A DNA stretch of 5,599 nt from Aequorivita sp. (GTDB lineage: Bacteria > Bacteroidota > Bacteroidia > Flavobacteriales > Flavobacteriaceae): contig NVXN01000001.1 of NCBI GenBank assembly GCA_002733915.1, forward strand, positions 238,051-243,649, in the 5' to 3' direction. A program made the position numbers and the translations under genes. Positions 1 through 5,599 of the stretch are shown one piece after another; position 1 is the stretch's first letter, and every line of letters starts with the position of its first letter. The notes beneath the pieces were generated by a model. It ran no database searches. It worked only from the letters and a program-made list of their open reading frames with translations, and was not told the origin of the DNA.

Positions 1-119
1 TGGGAGTAAATAATGAAAGCTATAACCTACGGGATTGGCCCAGTTTTAGAAGAATGGGCAAAGCTTACATAAGAGCGGGCTATAAACTCGGACAGGCATT
101 TAAACGTGTTTTAAATTAA
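1..119 (+). CDS. C-terminal end of an unidentified protein (partial, cut by the left edge)
   Basis: Reading from base 3, one + frame is open for 38 codons to a TAA at 117-119, while the other two + frames stop within the first 16 bases. The visible tail is basic and aromatic-rich, with the segment RRMGKAYIRAGYKLGQAF followed by KRVLN at the end, which suggests an amphipathic C-terminal helix. The family cannot be recognised from so short a piece. Whether it is functionally linked to the transporter downstream is unknown: 211 bp and a hairpin separate them. The frame is credible because it is the only open one and its codons look like those of the neighbours, but the fragment is short. Confidence 0.55.
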   Translation, partial: GVNNESYNLRDWPSFRRMGKAYIRAGYKLGQAFKRVLN

Positions 120-247
120 CTTTTTGCTTGCCGAAAAATAATTTTTACTACATTTGAAAATCAATTTCACTAAAAAATGAAAAGTAACACATACACCTGC
201 CGCAGAAACCAGGTCATTTCAAACCAGAAGTGCCGGCGATGTATGTA

Positions 248-276
248 TTGACTATATAACAATAAGTTTATACAAT
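248..276 (+). promoter_or_regulatory. Promoter-like sequence ahead of the MFS gene
   Basis: TTGACT at 248-253 and TACAAT at 271-276 are separated by exactly 17 bp, close to the general sigma70 pattern (TTGACA-N17-TATAAT). Transcription would begin near 282-284, at the left foot of the hairpin at 280-309. Bacteroidota primary sigma factors usually prefer a -7 element TAnnTTTG, which is not present at the right distance here, so use of this site in the native host is uncertain. Confidence 0.4.
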
Positions 277-279
277 ATA

Positions 280-309
280 AAAACGTCCCGGCCAAAACCG
301 GGACGTTTT
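280..309. terminator. Strong 12-bp hairpin, probable intrinsic terminator
   Basis: AAAACGTCCCGG (280-291) pairs perfectly with CCGGGACGTTTT (298-309) around a 6-base loop, CCAAAA. The A-run on one side and T-run on the other make it symmetrical, so it could act in both directions, a usual form for terminators in this phylum. It lies about 160 bp after the stop of the partial upstream gene and only 21 bp before the ATG of the transporter. The T-run is short (four Ts, then ACATTTATA), so termination may be incomplete, and a role as a 5' mRNA hairpin is possible. Confidence 0.7.
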
Positions 310-330
310 ACATTTATACCACCAACCAAG

Positions 331-1554
331 ATGAAAAAGATTTACACAAACTACCTGGCAAACTTTCGGGGTTTATCCCGAGAAATCTGGCTATTGTCTT
401 TGGTTACCTTCGTCAATAGAGCTGGAGCCATGGTAATTCCCTTTTTATCATTGTACCTAATAAACGTGGAAGGTTTTGATTTGCCACAAGTGGGGTGGAT
501 AATGTCTTGTTTTGGTCTAGGTTCATTGGTGGGTACATATATTGGCGGGAGATTAACAGATTCGATAGGTTTTTATAAAGTGATTCTTTCAAGCCTTTTT
601 TTGGGCGGAGTTGGTTTTATATTGCTTCAATATATCAATACATTTTACGGATTCTGCATAGGTATATTTTTATTGACTTTGATGGCAGATGCGGGTCGCC
701 CTGCCATTTTTGTAGCTGCTGATGCATACAGCAAACCGGGAAATATTACCCGAAGTATTGCTTTAATTCGTTTGGCAATAAACTTAGGCTTTTCCATAGG
801 CCCATTGATTGGGGGTTTAATAATCGCGCACATAAATTATACTTCACTTTTTTGGATTGATGGTTTAACCTGTATGCTCGCTTCCCTTGGTGTATTTCTT
901 CTTTTGAAACCTAAAAAACTAATAAATACCACTGAGGAAAAAACTGTAATTTTAAAAGAAGGGCTGCCCCCTTATTTGAACAAGCTTTTCCTTATTTTTT
1001 TCGTAATAATGGTAGCTAACAGTCTGGCATTTGTTCAATATTTTTCAGTGATGCCTGTTTATTATGAAAAGGTGCATTTCCTTTCCGAAGATGTTATTGG
1101 GTGGTTATTATTTATAAATGGCGCCACAATTGTAATTTTTGAAATGCCGCTGATTGCTTGGCTTGACCGAAAGAAAATTTCTAAAACCATGGCTACTTTC
1201 TGGGGAATTTTCTTTCTGGGGTTGAGTTTCTTGGTATTAAACCTGAGCACGTGGAGCGGTGTGCTAGTAATAGCTATGTTATTAATGACTTTGGGAGAAA
1301 TGATTGGGTTTCCATTTTCAAACGCACTGGCATTGGAAATGTCACCAAAAGGGAGAAAGGGCAGTTATATGGCGCTATACAGTATGAGTTTTAGCGTTGC
1401 GCATTTAATTGGCCACAATGGTGGGATGAATTTGGTGAATAGTTTCGGCTATTTTAAAACTTGGACAATTTTTTCAATATTCCTGCTTTTTATAGCAGCG
1501 CTGACAATCTGGCTATACTTTTTACTTAAAAAATCACAAACAGGAAATATATAA
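331..1554 (+). CDS. MFS transporter, drug/proton-antiporter-like (DHA1 type)
   Basis: Encodes a 407-residue inner-membrane carrier of the major facilitator superfamily. The length and about 12 hydrophobic segments (roughly 17-43, 50-73, 84-100, 105-128, 143-165, 168-192, then 217-238, 253-270, 288-306, 309-330, 345-365 and 375-399) fit the 6+6 fold, with a charged central loop at about 193-218. Motif A in the loop between helices 2 and 3 is clear at 72-84 (GGRLTDSIGFYKV, with Asp77), and a second-half copy is seen at 273-282 (PLIAWLDRKK). Helix 5 carries the antiporter-type motif C, NLGFSIGPLIGG (151-162). Known members export drugs or small metabolites using the proton gradient; the substrate here cannot be told. 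The start at 331 is supported by the basic MKK N-terminus just before helix 1. There is no Shine-Dalgarno sequence, as is common in Bacteroidota. The gene ends 7 bp from the convergent small gene, with no clear terminator between. Confidence 0.9.
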   Translation: MKKIYTNYLANFRGLSREIWLLSLVTFVNRAGAMVIPFLSLYLINVEGFDLPQVGWIMSCFGLGSLVGTYIGGRLTDSIGFYKVILSSLFLGGVGFILLQYINTFYGFCIGIFLLTLMADAGRPAIFVAADAYSKPGNITRSIALIRLAINLGFSIGPLIGGLIIAHINYTSLFWIDGLTCMLASLGVFLLLKPKKLINTTEEKTVILKEGLPPYLNKLFLIFFVIMVANSLAFVQYFSVMPVYYEKVHFLSEDVIGWLLFINGATIVIFEMPLIAWLDRKKISKTMATFWGIFFLGLSFLVLNLSTWSGVLVIAMLLMTLGEMIGFPFSNALALEMSPKGRKGSYMALYSMSFSVAHLIGHNGGMNLVNSFGYFKTWTIFSIFLLFIAALTIWLYFLLKKSQTGNI

Positions 1555-1561
1555 CCCAAAT

Positions 1562-1759
1562 TTATAATTGAGGATTTTTTTTGGCGCGTCTTTGCTTACG
1601 CGAAACAATGACCGCATCCAAACACGAAATCATCAAGCCAATTCCCGCAAAGAGGCATATTAATCTAACAAAAAAATCACCGGGATATTCTAGGCCAGTA
1701 AAGCCCAGTAATGCCGTAATAATGGTTACGATTAAAAATTGGAAAGTATAATTTTTCAT
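1562..1759 (-). CDS. Small two-helix membrane protein, DUF1328/YtjA-like (tentative)
   Basis: A 65-residue protein starting MKNYTFQFL, with a hydrophobic segment at about 5-22, a short turn holding GLEYPGD, a second hydrophobic segment at about 27-49, and a very basic tail (RKQRRAKK) expected to face the cytoplasm. The pattern of a first helix ending LLGFTG, a short linker, then a second helix resembles small DUF1328 membrane proteins, but that match is from memory and weak. The ATG at 1757-1759 is preferred because it opens directly onto the first helix; an upstream in-frame ATG at 1796-1798 would add 13 polar or aromatic residues (78 in total). It lies about 100 bp downstream of the Lrp-type gene on the same strand and could be read through from it. 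It converges on the MFS gene with 7 bp between stop codons. Confidence 0.65.
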   Translation of the reverse strand: MKNYTFQFLIVTIITALLGFTGLEYPGDFFVRLICLFAGIGLMISCLDAVIVSRKQRRAKKNPQL

Positions 1760-1774
1760 AACATTGTTTTTTGG

Positions 1775-1796
1775 AAAGTACTTGTAGCTAAAGTAC
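1775..1796. repeat. Repeated AAAGTAC/AAGTACTT sites ahead of the small membrane gene
   Basis: AAGTACTT at 1776-1783 is a perfect 8-bp palindrome, and AAAGTAC occurs at 1775-1781 and again at 1790-1796, with starts 15 bp apart. GTACTT (1778-1783) and AAGTAC (1791-1796) also form an inverted repeat with a 7-base spacer. The cluster sits 16-37 bp upstream of the preferred start of the small gene, where an operator could lie. No regulator is identified for it, and chance in AT-rich DNA is a real alternative. Confidence 0.3.
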
Positions 1797-1859
1797 ATTG
1801 AAAGATGAGTTGTTTTTCTTAAAATGAAACCAATTATAACATTTTTAACACAACAGTAT

Positions 1860-2303
1860 TTATTTTAAGGGTTTTATGTCATTGTTTTTAACCACATGGG
1901 AAAGAACAATTTGTGTTTTAGTTTCACCGTAAACTATCAATTGATCGATAAAACTTTCCAAATGTTTTTGATTTTTAAGTATTACCTCCATTACAATGTT
2001 TTCGTTTCCAGTAATTCGGTAGCAGTTTAAAACTTCTTCATACGTTTTTACCACTTCCAGAAAGGGTTTTAGTTTTCCCATAAATGCCCGCAGTGTAATA
2101 ATTGCTTTAAATTGATACCCCGCCATAAATGGAGAAATATCTGTGTAATAGCCATTTATTATGCCTGTATCCTCCATTTTCTTTATCCTTTCAGAAACTG
2201 CCGGTGAACTTATGCCCACTTGTCTACCAATTTCAGTGTTGGGTTGGCGGGCATTTTTTTGAAGACAATTCAATATTTTCCAATTCAAAGAATCTATACT
2301 CAT
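1860..2303 (-). CDS. Lrp/AsnC family transcriptional regulator
   Basis: A 147-residue DNA-binding regulator of full family length. Residues 1-52 form the N-terminal winged helix-turn-helix: the family-typical opening of Asp and hydrophobic residues up to LNCLQKNARQ, then TEIGRQVGISSPAVSERIKKME (about 23-44) with SSPAVSERI as recognition helix, followed by GIINGY. Residues about 63-145 match the RAM ligand-binding/oligomerisation domain, including the ITGNENIVMEV stretch (97-107) where family members bind amino acids at subunit interfaces. Members typically assemble as dimers to octamers and sense amino acids or related metabolites; the ligand here is unknown. The ATG at 2301-2303 begins directly before the first helix. 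It is divergent from the 131-residue gene, with 123 bp between starts, and its leader holds a 17-bp palindrome suggestive of self-regulation. Confidence 0.92.
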   Translation of the reverse strand: MSIDSLNWKILNCLQKNARQPNTEIGRQVGISSPAVSERIKKMEDTGIINGYYTDISPFMAGYQFKAIITLRAFMGKLKPFLEVVKTYEEVLNCYRITGNENIVMEVILKNQKHLESFIDQLIVYGETKTQIVLSHVVKNNDIKPLK

Positions 2304-2340
2304 TTTAAAGTTTATTTATTAAATAAATTAATATTTAAAG
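2304..2340. promoter_or_regulatory. Palindrome flanked by direct repeats in the lrp-type leader, candidate operator
   Basis: TTTATTTA (2311-2318) and TAAATAAA (2320-2327) form a perfect inverted repeat around a single T. It is bracketed by two TTTAAAG direct repeats at 2304-2310 and 2334-2340, whose starts are 30 bp apart (about three helical turns). Lrp-family proteins commonly bind AT-rich, partly symmetrical sites and repress their own genes, so this is the natural candidate site. The block lies between the predicted transcription start and the ATG of the regulator. The sequence is almost purely A/T, which raises the chance of coincidental symmetry. Confidence 0.4.
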
Positions 2341-2368
2341 CAAATGTACGTTTTTACTTTAATATCAA
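2341..2368 (-). promoter_or_regulatory. Predicted Bacteroidota-type promoter for the lrp-type gene
   Basis: On the - strand, TACATTTG (2348 down to 2341) is an exact match to the -7 consensus TAnnTTTG. TTG (2368 down to 2366), part of the palindrome CAATTG, lies 17 bp upstream as the -33 element, slightly short of the usual spacing of about 19-21. Transcription would begin near 2335, giving a leader of about 30 bases that contains the palindrome. Confidence 0.5.
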
Positions 2369-2400
2369 TTGCACAATAAATGATGTAGTGATTAAATTTG
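2369..2400 (+). promoter_or_regulatory. Predicted Bacteroidota-type promoter for the 131-residue gene
   Basis: TAAATTTG at 2393-2400 matches the -7 consensus TAnnTTTG exactly, and TTG at 2369-2371 lies 21 bp upstream as a -33 element. Transcription would begin around 2406, leaving a leader of about 20 bases before the ATG at 2427, a reasonable length. The -33 element is the other half of the CAATTG used by the opposing promoter. Confidence 0.55.
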
Positions 2401-2426
2401 ATTCGCTTTAAAAAAGAAATAATAAA

Positions 2427-2822
2427 ATGTTGCCCCATCAATTCGGAAACGACTCAAAATCGGCTATTTATAACAAAGCGCTGGATATATTCTCCTTGGC
2501 GAGAAATATTTCAGCCTATATAGGCCATGATTTGGCGCATCTTCAAAAAAATGGTACTGAAGACCCGAATATCTATTTTACAGGTGATATTGTGCAGCAA
2601 TCAATTTCATTGGGACCACAGATCCTGAAAGCAGAAAGTCAATCTTTTTCTGAAGAAAAGCATAAATACGCGGCTTCAGTAATGCGTCTTTCCAATCTTC
2701 TTTATAAAAATTGTGAACGTTTGGAAAGAGTGAACAGCAACGGAAAAGATTTTCTGCCATTACTCCGCAAAGAGCTCAAAAGATTTAGAAAACTCCAACA
2801 TACCTGGAGGCTAACCCTTTAG
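2427..2822 (+). CDS. Hypothetical all-helical protein, possibly four-helix-bundle (S23/IVP-like)
   Basis: A 131-residue soluble protein with no signal peptide or membrane segment, which I do not recognise with confidence. Four helix-forming stretches are visible: about 12-33 (AIYNKALDIFSLARNISAYI), 52-72 (TGDIVQQSISLGPQILKAES), 74-101 (a charged helix with ASVMRLSNLLYKNCERLE), and 106-129, ending in a basic run (LLRKELKRFRKLQHTW). The second and third helices loosely recall the SIPxNIAEG and following helix of the four-helix-bundle family that includes 23S rRNA intervening-sequence proteins, but the key residues are largely replaced. The basic C-terminus might bind nucleic acid or another acidic partner; that is inference. 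An own promoter is predicted just upstream. The stop is 13 bp from the stop of the convergent mutase gene. Coding status is supported by length, composition and good promoter position. Confidence 0.75.
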   Translation: MLPHQFGNDSKSAIYNKALDIFSLARNISAYIGHDLAHLQKNGTEDPNIYFTGDIVQQSISLGPQILKAESQSFSEEKHKYAASVMRLSNLLYKNCERLERVNSNGKDFLPLLRKELKRFRKLQHTWRLTL

Positions 2823-2835
2823 GAAACTGAATTTG

Positions 2836-5599
2836 TTACATATTTCGTCTATATTGCCCTCCTACCTCAAATAAAGCTTCCGTAATTTGCCCCAAGGAAC
2901 AAACCTTTGTGGCTTCCATTAATTGTTCAAACATATTTTCATTATGTACTGCCGCAGCTTTTATTTTTTCTATAATATCTGTAGCGCTCTCGCCATACAT
3001 TTCGTGAAGGTTTTTTAGGGTTTCAATCTGTACTTGTTTCTCTTCCTCTGTTGCGCGAATGACTTCCGCAGGCAGTACTGTTGGTGAACCTTTGCTGCTT
3101 AAAAAGGTATTCACTCCAATTATTGGAAAATCTCCATTATGTTTTAGGGTTTCGTAATACAAACTCTCCTCTTGAATTTTACTCCGCTGATACATGGTTT
3201 CCATTGCGCCCAAAACGCCACCACGTTCCGTAATACTGTCAAATTCTTTTAAAACAGCTTCTTCAACCAAGTCGGTAAGCTCTTCAATAATAAAAGAACC
3301 TTGTATTGGATTCTCGTTTTTAGCCAAGCCAAGTTCCTTATTTATGATAAGCTGAATCGCCATAGCTCGGCGAACGCTCTCTTCAGTAGGAGTAGTTATA
3401 GCTTCATCATACGCATTGGTGTGCAACGAGTTACAGTTATCATAAATAGCGTACAAAGCCTGCAATGTAGTACGAATATCATTGAAATCAATTTCCTGGG
3501 CGTGTAATGAACGACCAGAGGTCTGTATGTGGTATTTCAACATCTGAGCCCGAGGGTTGGCTCCATATTTTTCTTTTAAGGCCTTTGCCCAAATTTTTCG
3601 AGCAACACGGCCAATAACAGCATATTCCGCATCAATTCCGTTGCTAAAGAAAAACGAAAGATTAGGTCCAAACTCGTTGATATCCATGCCGCGGCTCAAA
3701 TAATATTCCACGTAGGTGAAACCATTTGCAAGCGTAAAAGCTAATTGGGTTATAGGGTTTGCGCCCGCTTCGGCAATGTGGTAGCCGCTAATAGAAACCG
3801 AATAGAAATTTCGAACTTTTTTCTCAATAAAATATTCCTGCACATCGCCCATCAAGCGCAGTGCGAATTCAGTAGAAAAAATACAAGTGTTCTGCGCTTG
3901 GTCTTCTTTTAAAATATCTGCCTGAACCGTTCCGCGAACCTGCTGTAAAGTCTCATATTTAATTTTGTTATAAACTTCAGTGTTCAAAACTTGATCACCT
4001 GTGACGCCCAAAAGCATAAGCCCCAACCCATTATTACCTTCGGGAAGCTGACCGTGATATTTGGGGCGGTCAATATTTTTGTTCTTATAGAGAGTCTCAA
4101 TTTTCTTTTTAACTTCTTCTTGTAAACCATTTTCCACAATGTATTTTTCACAGTTTTGATCAATGGCAGCATTCATGAAAAAACCTAGCAACATTGGTGC
4201 GGGCCCGTTAATCGTCATACTTACCGAGGTCATTGGGTGGCTTAAATCAAAACCGGAATAGAGCTTTTTAGCATCATCCAAACAGCAAATGGAAACACCT
4301 GCATTGCCTATCTTACCATAAATATCGGGCCGAAGGTCAGGGTCGTTTCCATATAATGTTACACTGTCAAACGCAGTGGAAAGTCTTTTGGCCGGCAAGC
4401 CCATACTTACATAGTGAAAACGCCTGTTGGTACGCTCCGGTCCACCTTCACCAGCAAACATTCTGGCAGGATCCTCCCCAGTTCTTTTAAAGGGATACAG
4501 TCCGGAAGTGTACGGAAATTCTCCAGGAACATTCTCTTGAAGCGTCCATTTCAAAATATCGCCCCAAGCTTGATATTTGGGTAAGGCTACTTTAGGAATC
4601 TGTGTATGGGATAGCGATTCGGTATGCGTTTTTATATTTATTTCCTTTCCGCGAACCTTAAAACTATAGATGGGATTTTTGTATTTGTTTACTTTTTCGT
4701 CCCAACTTGTTATAATTTCCCAGTTGTACGGATCTAGATTTAATTTTTCACGGTCAAATTCAGCAAGTAGCAGTTTTAACAAGTCTCTACTTTTTTCTGA
4801 ATTCAAAATAGATTCTAAAACAATTCCAGCTTTGTCCAATCCTGGTGTTTCGCCAGAAATGGTTTCAATGGTTTTAAAAATTCCATAGAGCTTTTGGGCA
4901 ACTTCCGACTGTTCCACAGCTTTTTTATCATAAGCTCTGTTGTTTTCTGAAATTTCTGAAAGATAGCGTGTCCGTGAGGGCGGGATAACAAATACCTTTT
5001 CCTCCATTTCCTCGGAAACGTGGAAATCGCTTTTAAGATCAGATTCGGTTTTTTCTGCAATCTCTTGCATAACTGCCTTGTAAAGTTTGTTCATTCCCGG
5101 ATCATTGAACTGTGAAGCGATTGTTCCATATACTGGAAGTTCATCCTGCGGAGTTTCCCACAGTTGATGATTGCGAACGTATTGTTTTTTTACATCACGC
5201 AGGGCATCCAGAGAGCCGCGTTTGTCAAATTTGTTGATTGCAACTAAATCTGCAAAATCGAGCATATCAATTTTTTCAAGTTGCGTGGCCGCACCAAATT
5301 CAGGAGTCATAACATACAGGGAAACATTGCTATGTTCAAGTATTTCGGTATCGCTTTGACCAATTCCGGAAGTTTCAAGAATAATAAGGTCATATTCAGC
5401 AGCTTTCAGGACTTCGATTGCTTCAGTCACATATTTTGAAAGCGCAAGGTTGCTTTGGCGCGTAGCCAAACTACGCATGTAAACCCGAGGCGAATTGATG
5501 GCATTCATTCGTATTCGATCTCCCAACAGTGCTCCGCCGGTTTTTCTTTTAGAGGGATCTACTGAAATAATCCCAATTGTCTTATTAGGAAAGTCAATT
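2836..5599 (-). CDS. icmF: Fused B12-dependent isobutyryl-CoA mutase IcmF, partial (N-terminus beyond the right edge)
   Basis: The frame stays open to the window edge, giving 920 C-terminal residues (numbered here from the codon at 5596-5598). IcmF proteins are about 1,100 residues long: a cobalamin-binding domain, a MeaB-like G-protein chaperone domain, a linker, and a TIM-barrel mutase domain. Missing here are the B12 domain and the Walker A loop. Seen are the rest of the G domain, namely VDPS followed by TGG (13-22), ETSGIGQSD (75-83) and the base-binding NKFD (122-125); a linker at about 190-355; then the mutase domain with MFAGEGG, the His of GYHIAEAG (His607) and [10 protein letters not shown] (724-733), ending GGQYRRNM. 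The substrate-pocket residues are Phe381 and Gln569, where methylmalonyl-CoA mutase has Tyr and Arg, so carbon-skeleton rearrangement of isobutyryl-CoA and n-butyryl-CoA is expected, with adenosylcobalamin as cofactor and the G domain gating its loading. It is cytoplasmic. No frameshift or missing motif is seen in the visible part. Confidence 0.92.
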   Translation of the reverse strand, partial: IDFPNKTIGIISVDPSKRKTGGALLGDRIRMNAINSPRVYMRSLATRQSNLALSKYVTEAIEVLKAAEYDLIILETSGIGQSDTEILEHSNVSLYVMTPEFGAATQLEKIDMLDFADLVAINKFDKRGSLDALRDVKKQYVRNHQLWETPQDELPVYGTIASQFNDPGMNKLYKAVMQEIAEKTESDLKSDFHVSEEMEEKVFVIPPSRTRYLSEISENNRAYDKKAVEQSEVAQKLYGIFKTIETISGETPGLDKAGIVLESILNSEKSRDLLKLLLAEFDREKLNLDPYNWEIITSWDEKVNKYKNPIYSFKVRGKEINIKTHTESLSHTQIPKVALPKYQAWGDILKWTLQENVPGEFPYTSGLYPFKRTGEDPARMFAGEGGPERTNRRFHYVSMGLPAKRLSTAFDSVTLYGNDPDLRPDIYGKIGNAGVSICCLDDAKKLYSGFDLSHPMTSVSMTINGPAPMLLGFFMNAAIDQNCEKYIVENGLQEEVKKKIETLYKNKNIDRPKYHGQLPEGNNGLGLMLLGVTGDQVLNTEVYNKIKYETLQQVRGTVQADILKEDQAQNTCIFSTEFALRLMGDVQEYFIEKKVRNFYSVSISGYHIAEAGANPITQLAFTLANGFTYVEYYLSRGMDINEFGPNLSFFFSNGIDAEYAVIGRVARKIWAKALKEKYGANPRAQMLKYHIQTSGRSLHAQEIDFNDIRTTLQALYAIYDNCNSLHTNAYDEAITTPTEESVRRAMAIQLIINKELGLAKNENPIQGSFIIEELTDLVEEAVLKEFDSITERGGVLGAMETMYQRSKIQEESLYYETLKHNGDFPIIGVNTFLSSKGSPTVLPAEVIRATEEEKQVQIETLKNLHEMYGESATDIIEKIKAAAVHNENMFEQLMEATKVCSLGQITEALFEVGGQYRRNM

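Noticed and set aside
177..251. 24-codon Cys-rich ORF in the intergenic region
   Set aside because: Too short, without a recognisable ribosome-binding or family signal; Cys and Arg content follows from the local GC-richer core.
645..833. Antisense 62-codon ORFs inside the transporter gene (also 1062-1250)
   Set aside because: They overlap a complete, motif-bearing MFS gene and have no credible promoter or protein features.
1583..1602. CGCGT/ACGCG hairpin near the end of the small gene as a terminator for the transporter
   Set aside because: Only a 5-bp stem with an 8-base loop, no T-run after it, and it lies inside coding sequence.
2220..2411. 63-codon + strand ORF spanning the start of the lrp-type gene and the divergent promoters
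   Set aside because: It overlaps the HTH-coding region antisense and the AT-rich control region; composition looks like translated non-coding DNA.
2427..2822. Diversity-generating retroelement accessory (Avd) gene
   Set aside because: The helix pattern is only loosely similar, and there is no reverse transcriptase, template repeat or variable repeat in the window.
4815..5060. 81-codon ORF on the - strand inside the mutase gene, and similar short frames at 3301-3507, 3984-4172, 4670-4888 and 5171-5359
   Set aside because: All lie within the strongly supported mutase coding frame and show no family features; they are shadow frames.
5524..5526. TTG as the start codon of the mutase gene, giving an 896-residue protein
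   Set aside because: The frame stays open for 24 further codons to the window edge, and those codons encode conserved G-domain sequence (VDPS, TGGALLG). The gene is therefore truncated by the window and does not start here.

Overview
The window looks like chromosomal DNA from a Bacteroidota member, probably of the Flavobacteriia. The grounds are low GC, AT-rich leaders without Shine-Dalgarno sequences, two exact matches to the Bacteroidota -7 promoter consensus TAnnTTTG, and protein sequences of flavobacterial character. Genus cannot be fixed from the sequence. I see no mobile element, CRISPR array, tRNA or rRNA; the genes read as ordinary housekeeping or metabolic genes.

Layout from left to right: (1) the last 38 codons of an unidentified + strand gene; (2) a 211-bp intergenic region with a promoter-like sequence and a strong 12-bp hairpin just before the next gene; (3) a complete 12-helix MFS transporter on +; (4) converging on it, a tiny two-helix membrane protein on -, lying downstream of (5) an Lrp/AsnC-family regulator on -; (6) a compact 123-bp divergent promoter region; (7) a 131-residue helical protein of unknown function on +; (8) converging on that, and running off the right edge, a large - strand gene encoding the C-terminal 920 residues of a fused B12-dependent acyl-CoA mutase of the IcmF (isobutyryl-CoA mutase) type.

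The best-supported biochemical reading is the mutase. It carries both the G-protein chaperone motifs and the mutase domain on one chain, with Phe and Gln where methylmalonyl-CoA mutases have Tyr and Arg, so it should rearrange isobutyryl-CoA/n-butyryl-CoA (or a similar non-carboxylated acyl-CoA) and not methylmalonyl-CoA. The Lrp-type regulator has a palindrome in its own leader and shares a promoter region with the 131-residue gene, so it may control itself, that gene, and perhaps the small membrane protein gene downstream. A link between Lrp and the transporter or the mutase is only a guess from proximity. No clearly novel multi-gene system is visible; the most interesting unexplained items are the divergent control region, the orphan 131-residue protein, and the hairpin in front of the transporter.
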